This document shows positions 46,602 through 57,433 of a DNA stretch of 64,000 nucleotides, in pieces. The stretch's first letter is position 1. Each line of letters starts with the position of its first letter. The translations under genes and the position numbers were made by a program. Below the pieces are notes generated by a model. The model ran no database searches. It had not been told where the DNA came from and saw only the letters and a list, made by a program, of their open reading frames with translations. Location: assembly GCA_010405405.1 (NCBI GenBank), contig MU004242.1:38748-102747 (forward strand), written 5' to 3'. Origin of the DNA: Microthyrium microscopicum. Taxonomy: Eukaryota > Ascomycota > Dothideomycetes > Microthyriales > Microthyriaceae.

Positions 46602-49055
46602 ATGGTTTCCTCTGTGGCCAATTCAGGAACAATCACAGCTTCCAAAATGAAGATTCTCTTTCTCTGCACTGCTCACAACTCACTTTCCCAGCGCCTGTAT
46701 TTGGCCTTGTCGACTTTTCACCATGTTACCATCGAATATGCGCTTTCCGAAGATGTTATGATTTCCGCGACCAAACTGGCAAATCCGGATCTGATCATAT
46801 GTCCGTTTTTGACCGCGCGCGTTCCGAAAGAAGTTTATGAGAATTACATGACTTTGATTATCCATCCAGGACCACCAGGTGATGCGGGACCAAGTTCTCT
46901 GGATTGGGTTCTTCTCGGAGACAATGGAACTGTGGATAACGCCGGAGAATTACTCAACACACTTTCTAGCGACGTTTGTCACCCAGGTAAGAATCCACTT
47001 GTTTTTATCCTCCGAAAGCCACCATCTTGATTTCGCGATGGACCCTCTTTAGCATAACTTGGCAGCTAGCGACTAGTTTTTGAGATTTTCTTCTGAAGAA
47101 TGATATCAAAAGTTTCCTGAATTTGAGGTTTGACGCGTTATATGAATGATCATCGTGCACTACCAATATTCTTGTACTAACCAATCTCAGGTCGAACGCA
47201 CTGGGGAATTACTGTTCTTCAGGCAATAGAGCAGTTTGATGCAGGACCAGTGTGGGCATTCGAGCAATTCTCAATTAATATCGATCAACAGACACTGAGC
47301 AAATCGGAGCTATATAGAGGGGCAGTGTCGCGAGCAGCAATTTCCGCAACGTTGGCTGCTGTCCGAAGAATCCAAGATATCGCATTTTCAACCCAAAAGC
47401 CTCTCACTGGACAGAGTGAGGTTGAAGGAGGTTGGTCAGCGATTGAGCTACAAATCTCCCCGGATATCAGACCTCATCCAGAGTACAAGACACTCTCCGT
47501 AGCAACCCAGGAGCCATTTCAAGGCGGCCCCACGTTTCATCGACCTCTTTTGAAGGCGGCGCAACGTGAATTCAATGTTGCTAAGCATACTGCTCAACAA
47601 ATTTCCCGTCGGATTCGTTGTGGCGACTCTCAACCAGGATCACTGAGTAAAGTATTTGGCCCGGACCTTTATGTTTACGGAGGAATTGTGGAGGATTGTC
47701 CCGAGGGTCCCAATCCAGGTGCTTGTCCTGGTGCATTTCCTGGAACGGTTGTTGCAACAAGAAATTCTGCAGTTTGTATCGCAACCTGTGATGGCCGTGG
47801 AGTATGGATCACGCACGTCCGGAGACCAAAGAAAGCCAAAGACGCAGCACTATGGCCCAAAGTCCCAGCTGTATCCGGATTAGTAGCACTTGGAGTTTTG
47901 ACAGCTTCTCACGTCCAAGATTTGCAATGGGACCTTCCGAACAACTGGGCAAAATCTCCTTTCCAAACATTCCAGGAGGTTTGGATCGATTTCGTCAGCT
48001 ATGCACCATCCAAACAGGCTGCATACCTCTACTTTGATTTTTATAATGGCGCTATGGCTACGGATCAATGCTCCTATCTTATCCAAGCTATGGATTATAT
48101 CATTGCGTCATCTACCTCAGATAATCCTGTTTGCGCCGTGGTTCTCATGGGGGGCCAATATTTCAGCAATGGAATTGCTCTCAATGTTATCGAAGCCAGC
48201 TCTTCGCCAGCAACGGAATCGTGGCTCAACATCAATCGCATAGATGATGTTGTACACTACTTGTTGCATGAATTTCGCAGCAGAAATATCGTTACTATCG
48301 CTGGCGTAAGAGGGAACGCAGCAGCTGGTGGAGTTGCACTCGCCGCAGCCTGTGACATTGTCGTTGCTGGCTCCGACGTTGTCCTTAATCCAGCTTATCG
48401 AGGCATCGGTCTCTATGGATCCGAATATCACTCCCTCTCCTACTCTGGCCGCTGCGGCCCCCAGAAAGCCTACCAGATACTTCGCTCAATGACACCACTC
48501 AGCCCTTTCCAAGCGCGCTCCATCGGCCTAGTCGACCACGTCTTCCCTGGCAACGGCAGTCTTCTTGACAAGCGCATACGAAACCACGTAGCAGTCATCG
48601 TACGATCTGGCAAACTAGGCCGCATCCCATGGACAGCCAAGCAAGAACTCTCTCCCGCCGTACTAGCACAAGCACGAGCCAAAGAGCTCAGCGAAATGGC
48701 GCAAGACTTCTACAGCCCGCGATCAGTGCGCTACCACAGCCGAAGATTCAACTTTGTGCGTAAGGTCAAACCAAAGCAAACACCACTACGCTTCGCCACA
48801 CATCGACGATTCGGCGCAGATCATCTGGACGAAGAAGAGCATAATGATTTTGATGACGTTGAGCATTATCAACGACAATTCGAGCTTCAGCTTCAACATC
48901 ATTTCCACATCACGTCTGGTGCCACCACTCCGTTATCAAGTACGCGAGATGCGTCAAGTATCCGCGATACCTCAAGTACTAGAGATGATTTGCATTCACC
49001 TCGAGGTAATGGCGAAACTATGTTCTCTTGCTACTATGCTCCTGTGAAGGCATAG
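46602..49055 (+). CDS. hypX: HypX-like formyltransferase/crotonase fusion
   Basis: Join 46602-46986 and 47191-49055 gives 749 aa. A start at 46647 (MKILFLCTAHNSLSQ) would match bacterial HypX/HoxX better and drop 15 residues. The N-terminal formyltransferase-like domain has HPGPPGDAGPSSLDW (from residue 88) and WGITVLQAIEQFDAGPVWAF. A linker domain follows (GPDLYVYGG, FPGTVVATRNSAVCIATCDG). The C-terminal crotonase domain has GGQYFSNGIALNVIEA (about 449), ESWLNINRIDDVV, VRGNAAAGGVALAAACD and NPAYRGIGLYGSEYH. This is the complete HypX order. In bacteria HypX makes the CO ligand of [NiFe] hydrogenase by way of formyl-CoA. Fungi have no known [NiFe] hydrogenase, so the role here is unknown. A disordered ~120-residue tail with SSTRDASSIRDTSSTRD repeats is an addition. 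Confidence 0.88.
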
Positions 49056-49909
49056 TGTATGATCCTGTTTATTGTACCTCTTGTAATGATTATTTTGGCC
49101 ACTGCATGGTGTTCGGCGTGGCCTTGTACACTTAGTTGCCAGATTGTAATTATACTCTGAATCATAACTTTCAATACTCCAATTTCCTCAATTCATGACC
49201 AATACTGCGCCAGGAGACGAGATTAAATCATGATTGGATAGCTTCGAGAAATCTGAACAAACCGTGCAATCGAATCCTGGGTAAACGGATCACAAGACAA
49301 GACAGGTGGTCGAGACAGGTGGTCGCAACAAAGACTTTGGGAGGGTCCGGACACCATCAGGCTGACCACAAGGCTGAAAATCAATTTAGGTTACCGTGAA
49401 GTGGCTGGTCGACAAGGGAGCCGATATCTTCCTGGAAGATAGAGACTGGCAAGATGATGTAAAGCTGGCAATTGAACATGCCGGCGATCATACCCCCGAG
49501 AGTCCTGCAACTATCATACAATAGGTCACCCGTTCTTAACCAGAAGCGAACACAATGAATTCTTGAACCATTTAGACAGGCATGGTGTGCAGATTCAATC
49601 ATATCCAACTGCAACCTAAAGTCACTATTGAAAGCAAAAGCCGCAAGTCATATGCTGTGCGAATTGCTAGTTCGTCTCTGAAAATGTGATTAGATATTTA
49701 TCTAGGCAGTTTTAATCCTATTGAGCCAACATACATCTTGCTGCCAGTGCAATCGATGGCTCTTAGAAGAAATAAAGTTATCAACGGAACTAAGGACCAT
49801 AACATTCTTCAATTTCCATATGTAACCTACAATAAATGATTCCTAGGTCTAATCCCACATGGGTTCCCTCTTACATCAAACTTCCGAAGACACTATCCCA
49901 TCCCACCGC
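49056..49909. other. Intergenic, no gene recognised
   Basis: Spacer between the HypX-like gene (+) and the convergent Pro/Tyr-rich gene (-). It has a small direct duplication, ACAGGTGGTCG, near 49302-49324. No coding frame stands out. Confidence 0.5.
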
Positions 49910-50575
49910 CTAAGTCTCCCTAAGCCACACAAAAACCGGTGCCCCATCCTTGGATCTCACATCCCACCCAAAGTCCCTGAGAGACTTCTTCGCATTGCCA
50001 TTATCGCCCTGCGTAAACTCTATCCCCTTGTTGAACCGGCCACTGCCCGCCTCATAGAGTTCCAGCAACTTGCAACCGTTCCCGCCACCAGCTAGAGCAA
50101 TCAGGTCGTTGATGCTCGTACTCGACGGAAGTGTTATGGGATCATATTCGGGGCTGTTGACTTCGTTGGCGGGATCGTAGCCTCGACGGATCACATTGAC
50201 ATGTGTGTTGTCCTGTGCGAAAATGTAGGTGCGCCCGGGTGGAAGGCCACCAGGCAAAACTGAGCCGGGGACGCCGTCGTTGGGGGGTGGTGGATATTGA
50301 GGTTGCTGGAAATATGCGTTGTATTGGTATGGGTATGGGGTCCAGAGCGGCATCGTGGCGGTTGGTGCTGTAACTACGGCCGTGGGTGCTGGTTCAATAA
50401 CTGGAGGACAGGTTAGTGTACATGCGCTGGAGAATGGGATGGAGATGGTAGAGGGGCGCGAACAGGCATATGTTGGAGGAGCAGGTTGGACAGGATAGTA
50501 ATATATGCCAGCAGGGTCATATTCGACCAGTGTGCATAAACCGGTATCATACCGGTAGTGGTTTGGGATAGACAT
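49910..50575 (-). CDS. Pro/Tyr-rich protein of unknown function
   Basis: A single exon of 221 aa from the ATG at 50575 (MSIPNHYRYDTGLC); the frame extends further upstream without an ATG. The first half is low-complexity (YYYPVQPAPPTYAC, PLWTPYPYQYNAYFQQPQYPPPPND). The second half looks folded (PPGRTYIFAQDNTHVNVIRRG, SINDLIALAGGGNGCKLLELYEAG, AKKSLRDFGWDVRSKDGAPVFVWL). No signal peptide and no family recognised. A TATATAA box lies about 190 bp upstream (50767-50773, minus strand). Codon third positions change from C-rich to G-rich at about 50095, dividing the folded half. Confidence 0.75.
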   Translation of the reverse strand: MSIPNHYRYDTGLCTLVEYDPAGIYYYPVQPAPPTYACSRPSTISIPFSSACTLTCPPVIEPAPTAVVTAPTATMPLWTPYPYQYNAYFQQPQYPPPPNDGVPGSVLPGGLPPGRTYIFAQDNTHVNVIRRGYDPANEVNSPEYDPITLPSSTSINDLIALAGGGNGCKLLELYEAGSGRFNKGIEFTQGDNGNAKKSLRDFGWDVRSKDGAPVFVWLRET

Positions 50576-50766
50576 TGTGGAGACGTACTTTGGTTTAAGC
50601 ACAAACTTGGTTGTTTATTGTGCGATATTTCGTCAAGAGGCTTTATAGGCCCAGCTGCTGATTGTGGATTGTGATAGTACAATTGATACTGTAATGGATA
50701 ACTGTGGTGGATAGTGAGAAGAATTTGGTGATGTAGAGCATGGGAAGTTGGGGACGGTAGAAAGAG

Positions 50767-50773
50767 TTTATAT
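50767..50773 (-). promoter_or_regulatory. TATA-like box of the Pro/Tyr-rich gene
   Basis: TATATAA on the minus strand, about 190 bp upstream of the ATG at 50575. Confidence 0.4.
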
Positions 50774-50849
50774 AGCAGCATATTTGGAGATTTGACTTGC
50801 GCCAGGTCAGTCATCTTAAGCTGTGACCGCTCCTAATCTTTCATGGTGC

Positions 50850-51230
50850 TAAACCGCTGGCCTTTTGGCCAGTTGATGGTGAATGAAGCCCCTAGAGTCT
50901 ATGGACAGCTGGGAATTGACTGCATCGTCGTTTGACACCAACAACAATGACATTGCTTGGTGCTGTGACCTCTCCCATTTCCCCAGCCGTTTGGATATTG
51001 TGTTGGCCGATTGATGGTGAGTGATATCCATGAGCCAGAATCTGCCAGTGCGCGAGCAGTCCAGAGAGTTCAGTGTGAGCAATGAATTGGCTGTATCATC
51101 ATTTGACACTGACAATGCTGATACTATACCATGCAGTGACCTCTCCCGATCTCCCAAGTAGCTGAAACGATAGCCTCTTAGCTGCTTGATGGTGAACGAT
51201 AGTTGTACATCTGGCATCTATCATACACTT
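50850..51230. repeat. Degenerate tandem duplication, about 2.5 units of 130-170 bp
   Basis: Three blocks share the order: a GGCCGTTGATGGTGA-like segment (near 50868, 51006 and 51185), then, in the first two, a ...TTGACACYRAC...GTGACCTCTCCC stretch (near 50932-50978 and 51109-51148). The third is truncated. No coding frame crosses it. It lies between the Pro/Tyr-rich gene and CFT2. The remaining sequence to 51645 shows nothing recognisable. Confidence 0.65.
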
Positions 51231-51645
51231 CACTGCCGCACCACGAGGCCTGCCTGTGTTATCAGCGCAGAAGATTAGGTATTTCGACATTTGTAGCCAA
51301 TGCTCGCTTAGAACTCCAGTGGAAAATTTTAGTGTTCTGCTAATCGTGGCATAGGCAGTTCCGTTGGTAACTTCAGTGAAATGAACGAGAACAGTTCGCC
51401 TGCAGTTCTGCTCCTTTCAACAGTCTCCGGAGCATATTGTTGGCCGTATGTCGATTGTAAGTGCGTGATCGTAGCTCGGAACTGTTTGGAGATAAAATGA
51501 AGCACAGACACGATGGAAGTTCGCAGAATTGAAAAGACCATGGGTAGAGAGTTCGTGAGTGGTAAAGTTCGTGAGCGGTAAAAATCGCAGATGTATGCAG
51601 GCGGTGGGTTGTGTTCGAATGTTTGTATTAATATGGTACATAAGC

Positions 51646-54534
51646 CTAAGAGGACTGACTGATCAGCGCCAAACTCTCATATATCCTTGTTCTCACAATA
51701 TCAAAAGTAGAATCAGTGATTGAGAAGCCTGGAAGACCGATGACTGCTTCTACTTCAATCTTGCCCACAGCAGACTTGCGCACCACCACCTGCCCATTGA
51801 CCAGTAAAGTTCCCTCTCCACGGAACTCTGCACCAACGCCCATTGATTGCATCCGTCGCCGTAGGTCAGAAAGTCGGACATCACCAACGTGCAAAGGGCG
51901 CGCAACGACGCGTGTGGCTGATAGAGCGGCAGTGCTGGCAACAACATCAAGCACGGGAACAGTTTCAACTTCTGCGTCGTTTGCATCTGTAGTCACTTCC
52001 GTGCTGGTGGTGGTGATGGCTTTGCTTGCGGGGTCACCTTTCAGTCGTTTGGCTTGATGTTGTGGCTGCGCAAGAGTGATGGCCATAGCTTTCAGCTGGC
52101 CACTTAATGGGTAAACGCCCAAACTGCCCACCATCTGCCATTTGATGTTACCGAGCGCATCACTGAGCTTGACGTTCCAGGCGTTTGTGTCTACGCTGGC
52201 GTTGAGTGTTTCTCCCACTGCCGGAGTGAACACTTCAGATGCGTTATCTCCAGAACTTGTATCAGTGTCAAGAAGCTTTTCGCACTCCGCTTGAAGTGCC
52301 ATAGTTTCCTCAGGGTCACCGCCAGTCAACACCAGTTTGCGTGGACGAATGAGTGGAATCAGCATCTGCATGCTTCTTCTGTCATGCAAACCGCTAAAGT
52401 CGGCGTGAGCAAGCCTCATGTTAATGGTGATAGTCTTGGTTTCGTAGACGACTTTGACAGGCCCTTCAGGTTTTTCCGGTGCCTCATCATCACTGTCAGA
52501 ATCATCCCCGAATTCAGTGCCATTTCCCATGGTATCGTAACCCGAGTCTGTATAAACACCATCATCTTGTGTCTTGCCCGAGACCTTTCTCTTCTTGGAT
52601 GAGCCATTGATATCGATCGCTGCTGTGAGATTGGTTTGGCTAAGTTGTCCCCATTTACGCTTTTGCCCCATCTCAACCTCCTTACTACTCTTGTGGGCTT
52701 TTTGGTCGTTGGCCAAATTCTCACGTTCTTCAGCTCGTAGATAATCATCGGGTCGAATGATTTCACCATATTCGTCTGATCGCTGAGCTTTTTTGGGCGG
52801 CATTATGGGAAACATGCGTTCTCGACCACGCTTGCCACGGACATCGTAATCGTAGTGACCTTTTCGACGAATAAGAATATCAATACCCAGCTCCGCATCA
52901 GTCAGTCCAGCCTTGTGTCGAGCGGAGCTTAAGTTGGTAGTGACGTTGAGAACCTTTCCTTGCTGCTCATCGTCGGATTCTTCAGATTCGTCGGATGAAG
53001 ATGAGGCATTATCATCAATGGCATCGTCCACGCCTGGACGGAGATTTGTAGCTTTGTCAGCATCGATTGTCCACTGTTTTTGTCGCTCCGCTGCTAGATA
53101 CTGTTGATATAGAATGGTTTCGTTTTCTCCCAGTTTTTCCATTTTCGCATGGGTAAAGGAAATCGATTGGCCAGCAGTTTCCACGACGGCGTCTGGGTCA
53201 ATTTCGCCATTTGCTTTAGCGAGGGAACTGTCATCGCACCAAAGGTTCCAGAGAGTATGGCTAATGCTTTCGCGCCCAGTAGGAGTTTGCGTAATTGGTT
53301 GTGAAAGAACCACAAGATTTTGTTCGTTGGCACAAAACTCGTCAAAGAAAGTTCTGGCATGACCCCATTCTAATGAAAGATCTGAAGCGAGAATGACTTT
53401 GGGGCCGCTTTGCGCCATCATTTTCTTGATCTGTCGGGCCTTTTCGACGAAGCGTAGATGTTTGAAATCGAATGGCGTTTTGATATCCTGTTGATTTTGG
53501 TTTCTGTTGTCCTGGCCGAGAGATTCAAATTCGCGCACAATATCGGGATCCATCCATTCAAGCATTGATTTCGCATGTCTCATTGTCAATCCCGCAGAAG
53601 CACTGGCAAAATAGAGGCTTGCATTCTTTAAAGAGTCTGTGTTCTCTGGTCCAGACTTTTCATCGTTCCAGGTGTTTTCAAGGAAATAGGCCAACTCGAG
53701 GGAGCGAGCACAAGAATCAGATGGGATGAGGACAGAACCACCATTTGAAATTGTAGTTTTGATAAGATTGATCAGATGGCTATCTCGTTGTTCGCGAGGA
53801 AACATGACGCGTTGAGAACATCGGCTGCTACATATGAGGGCAGTAGGCCTTCTCAAGCTCTCAATGACCTCGGTACCACCAGCAGAAAGCCACGCAGCGG
53901 CTAAAAGGGCCGTTTCTTTGGCTTGATTCCAATCGACAGCGTAGACTATGGACTCGAGGTCATGCTGAATGTGCCATATTGTACCACCCAACGAATGACC
54001 TGCGCTGTAGGCTGTGATTGTGAGGCCGTTCAATGGCGGGGAGGATGGCGAAGCTTCCGGTTCGAATGGCTGAGAGAACTTGAGAGGGCGAATGAGATTA
54101 AAGTATTCGGTGATATCCTCATTGGTAGGTGGTTGGTGTAGCATATTAGGCACTGGCCCTTTGGCTTGCGAGGGATTGTAAAAGGCATCTTGAGGGATAG
54201 TTGATGCGGCGATTGGATTGGTGGCGTAGATATCCTGAAGTAAGGCCCGTCCCAGGGATATGACTGGCACAGTGGCGTATACGGGGATTGATTTGAATTG
54301 AGGAAAGTGTTTGCAACAATGAGCAAATGCGCCTAGATGAGAAGTGGTCGCATGTGTGAGGAGGATAAGGGAGATGCTCGGAACGTGGGATTCGAGAGAT
54401 TTGAGTAGGGAAGCATCGAAACTTTCATCCCAGCCGACATCCACGAGAATATTGATGCCTGCTTCTAGTTGTAAGAGTGATATTGAGGCAGAGGAGGAGG
54501 ATCTGGCGCCTAGAAGGGAGGTAAAGTTGAACAT
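51646..54534 (-). CDS. CFT2: Cleavage and polyadenylation factor subunit 2 (CPSF100/Cft2)
   Basis: A single exon of 962 aa, the expected size. The start MFNFTSLLG at 54534 matches the family's usual beginning; the longer frame upstream begins without ATG. Order: a metallo-beta-lactamase-like domain, where LLTHATTSHLGAF replaces the HxHxDH metal motif, as in the catalytically dead CPSF100 branch; a beta-CASP region (FPREQRDSHLINLIKTTISNGGSVLIPSDSCARSLEL, key residues R and S/D); an acidic disordered insert (SSSSDESEESDDEQ); and a C-terminal MBL-fold end with HADFSGLHDRRSMQMLIPLIRPRKLVL. It acts in the pre-mRNA 3'-end processing complex as partner of the endonuclease CPSF73/Ysh1. No introns. 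Confidence 0.93.
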   Translation of the reverse strand: MFNFTSLLGARSSSSASISLLQLEAGINILVDVGWDESFDASLLKSLESHVPSISLILLTHATTSHLGAFAHCCKHFPQFKSIPVYATVPVISLGRALLQDIYATNPIAASTIPQDAFYNPSQAKGPVPNMLHQPPTNEDITEYFNLIRPLKFSQPFEPEASPSSPPLNGLTITAYSAGHSLGGTIWHIQHDLESIVYAVDWNQAKETALLAAAWLSAGGTEVIESLRRPTALICSSRCSQRVMFPREQRDSHLINLIKTTISNGGSVLIPSDSCARSLELAYFLENTWNDEKSGPENTDSLKNASLYFASASAGLTMRHAKSMLEWMDPDIVREFESLGQDNRNQNQQDIKTPFDFKHLRFVEKARQIKKMMAQSGPKVILASDLSLEWGHARTFFDEFCANEQNLVVLSQPITQTPTGRESISHTLWNLWCDDSSLAKANGEIDPDAVVETAGQSISFTHAKMEKLGENETILYQQYLAAERQKQWTIDADKATNLRPGVDDAIDDNASSSSDESEESDDEQQGKVLNVTTNLSSARHKAGLTDAELGIDILIRRKGHYDYDVRGKRGRERMFPIMPPKKAQRSDEYGEIIRPDDYLRAEERENLANDQKAHKSSKEVEMGQKRKWGQLSQTNLTAAIDINGSSKKRKVSGKTQDDGVYTDSGYDTMGNGTEFGDDSDSDDEAPEKPEGPVKVVYETKTITINMRLAHADFSGLHDRRSMQMLIPLIRPRKLVLTGGDPEETMALQAECEKLLDTDTSSGDNASEVFTPAVGETLNASVDTNAWNVKLSDALGNIKWQMVGSLGVYPLSGQLKAMAITLAQPQHQAKRLKGDPASKAITTTSTEVTTDANDAEVETVPVLDVVASTAALSATRVVARPLHVGDVRLSDLRRRMQSMGVGAEFRGEGTLLVNGQVVVRKSAVGKIEVEAVIGLPGFSITDSTFDIVRTRIYESLALISQSS

Positions 54535-57433
54535 CGGATTGGACGGGGCATTTGAAATCAATGGCCAAGGCGAGAAGTGATGGCTATGCGGGAAGACAGA
54601 GAAGCTCGATAGTGGTAATGCGATGGTCGAATGGTAGAGAAGTGTATGAGGATGCGACGGCGATGTGAAGAAAGTTGGTGATGCTCGAGACGGAAGAAGT
54701 TGGGATGGTGTTGAGTTCGGTCACGATAATTAGGCAGTCGCGAAGCCTCTAGCCTACTCTGAGTAGGTCGGAAGGAGTGACAAAGGCAGGAGCAACCAAC
54801 TGGTAATCGCGTGGCAGCAAAGGTCAGTCGCAATGCACAAAGAAGGAAGTCGCGAAGTTGGTGTTTTGGCAAGAGCTCCATCATCCAATCCACATTTGGC
54901 TTAGCTCCCATGCTTCCAGTCTGGCTGCCTTGGCTCCTAACCATACACTGTCGATGCCTGAAACTCAACTCTATCAACATCCATATCTTCTATCTTCTCC
55001 TATCAATAACATCCTCAAGAGATTTATTGAGTTTGCTTATGGTCGTTGCGGAAGTCATCTGAAGGGCGAGACAAACAGCGTTCCCCGTTGAATCCCGATC
55101 TTAACATCGACTAGGTACAATTGACGACCCTTCATTATCTGATGCTCACTCGTATCGATTACATCAAAAGCGAATACCGCGATAGCATCTTCTCTTTACA
55201 GAACTTGCGAGGCATTATTGATTTCGATGGCTCAGAAGGATGTCTTCGCCTCGCTCTTCACGAGTTTCATAGTCGACAGCAACTTTGGCATGCGATAAGC
55301 TTCTACTTCTGTCAGAAATACTTACGGGCGAAGCATCAGAAAATAACTCGTCTAGGTGGCTGCTGCTGCATACTGAAATCATCGCCATGTTTTCCATGTC
55401 CGCAGTGCGAGCTTTCTGGGACTTCCGAACAATGGAGTTTTTCCACTTGTAGCCATGTGGCCCGAAGTTTGCTGTCAACGGGCAGAATGTTTTAGATCAT
55501 AGCGACTGGTGGACACTCACTATTATCATCATCGCCATCTCTTCACGCAATACGAATGCTCTGGGTCTTTTGAAGAAGAACAATGGTGTCCTTCCACTTC
55601 CAGCCATGGCCCGAAGTTTTGCTGTCAACGGGCAGAATGTTTTAGATCATAGCGATTTCGGTGGGCACTCACTATCATCATCGCCATCTTCTCACGCAAT
55701 ACGGACGCTCTGGGTCTTCCGAAAAAGAACAATGGAGTCCTTCCACTTCCAGCCATGGCCCGAAGTTTTGCTGTCATCGGGAAGGTTGTTTCGGATCTTG
55801 GCGATCTCAGCATTGAAACAATTCGCATCCACCCATGATTCCTTCAAATTTACTGGTTGTCGATGCTGCAGGTCAACCTCACATTAGACTAGGACTTGCA
55901 TCGCTTGAGAATATAGGTGGTTTCGTTTGACATGATTGTCTTTCACCCTCAGCAACGTGCTACGGAGGCCTTTCCATTATGATGCTTCTTTGCATGCTTC
56001 TATTGTTCCACAACGATTCCATGGCTTACGCTATCAGCTTTGCTTCCTGCTGTTTATGCGATCTCCCCCTCCATGCCAGATATGACTTGATCAAGTTTTA
56101 CAACAGAATCTTCACCACTACCAATGCTCAAGTGAGTGTTTGATAGGCTCAAAGGAGATACCAAGTCCTTACCTGATACTATAAACATACGAAATGGATT
56201 ATACGGCTCAGGTTCGGTCATAGCCTTCCCTTTTGGAACCTCAGTCCGCAGTATTTATTTCCAGTCATTTCTCGAGCTCTTGCCGGCTCAAATGCGCTGT
56301 GCAGCTGCAAAACATTGGACTTCTTCTTTATGCAACCAAACATAACCCTATGGCAGTGCGAAAGGCCTGTCAGAAAGGCCTATACGCCGCTATCAACCAT
56401 GCTGGTGATCTCTTCGTGTGGAGGTAGGCGAGCAGTATTTCCAAAGTCGTTTCAATTCTGTTCAACAATACTTTACAGGCCATTGTATCCAATCTGTCTG
56501 GCATACACTTGTTGTTCAAGAGAGCAATTGAGGATGCTAGCTGCCCTTGTATCACATCATGTAATCCTGGCTTCCCATGAGCTTCCAGATTTCACTTGTC
56601 TCGTGTGCCTGTCTAGGGCATTACGAGAAGAAGCTAAGCAGTGAGAGTCTATCTCCACATCAGTTCGTACACCGACTTCCCATGCTGCCTTAAACCCAGT
56701 ATCACATCCCCACAAGCTGTCATTGATAAACATGCAAGTTAGGAAGTATTTGAATTGAATCGCCATTATTCGGCCCTTTCTCTTCATCTTACCATCCTCT
56801 TCTCTTGTCTGGCACTGGCCATCAAGCCTAAATTAGAAAGTGGTTCATTCATGCAGGAACAACTCCAGCTTTCTACATAAATATATACGCTTCATATCTG
56901 AACAACAATGTTCAAATCCAATCTTCAATTCACCTTTCGTGCTCTCGGAAGTACCGTCACTGTTTCTATCAGCTAAAAATGTTCTGTTGGATAGTACTCC
57001 AAATATGCCCCTATCTTCCTGTCTTTGTAGGCGCCTTACACAGAGATCTTTAGGGCAGCGAAGACTACAGTTTGGCAGTCGAATGTTTCCTCGCATATTC
57101 CGAACTTCTCCTTATACTCTAGCAGCCAATCCTCTTCTGATGTTTCTTACTTCCCATGTGCGCAAAAATATTCGAGCAATGCAAACATGTCTGAGAGCCC
57201 TTGAGCCAAACGGTTTCGCGGCCATGATACACGGCTCTTCCGTGTACAACAATACTGCCGCCTTATAGATAATACTTCTAGAACTCGCACCGAAGAAAAA
57301 GCAATTTTCAAGAACCACTCGAACTACGGACCGTCAAAACCCTGTGCTGGTCCATTGCTATCGATCCAATACAAACCTGGCTGTCTCACCTCAATACTGA
57401 TGTCCCCTACCATGGCCTAAATTCGGACTCGAG
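54535..57433. other. Gene-poor stretch with tandem repeats
   Basis: About 2.9 kb without a gene I can support. It contains the ~150-bp tandem repeat at 55376-55795. Around 57020-57310 the minus strand has short coding-like pieces (SRSIIYKAAVLLYTEE, then RLPNCSLRCPKDLCVRRL in another frame) reminiscent of the small fungal 2EXR/F-box-type proteins. They do not join into a gene. The open frame 56840-57268 on the plus strand lacks an ATG and overlaps them. Confidence 0.5.
55376..55795. repeat. ~150-bp tandem repeat, about 2.8 copies
   Basis: The unit begins GAACAATGGAGTCCTTCCAC and recurs at about 55427, 55578 and 55727, with spacings of 151 and 149 bp. A partial copy precedes the first (55376-55425). 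Units share the block CCCGAAGTTTTGCTGTCAAC and the block CATCATCGCCATCTTCTCAC. Copies differ by scattered substitutions and small indels. Short open frames run through it on both strands, but none is shared by all copies. Confidence 0.85.

Noticed and set aside
56840-57268. 142-residue plus-strand open frame
   Set aside because: Begins without ATG and is antisense to pieces that look at least as coding-like; neither is convincing.
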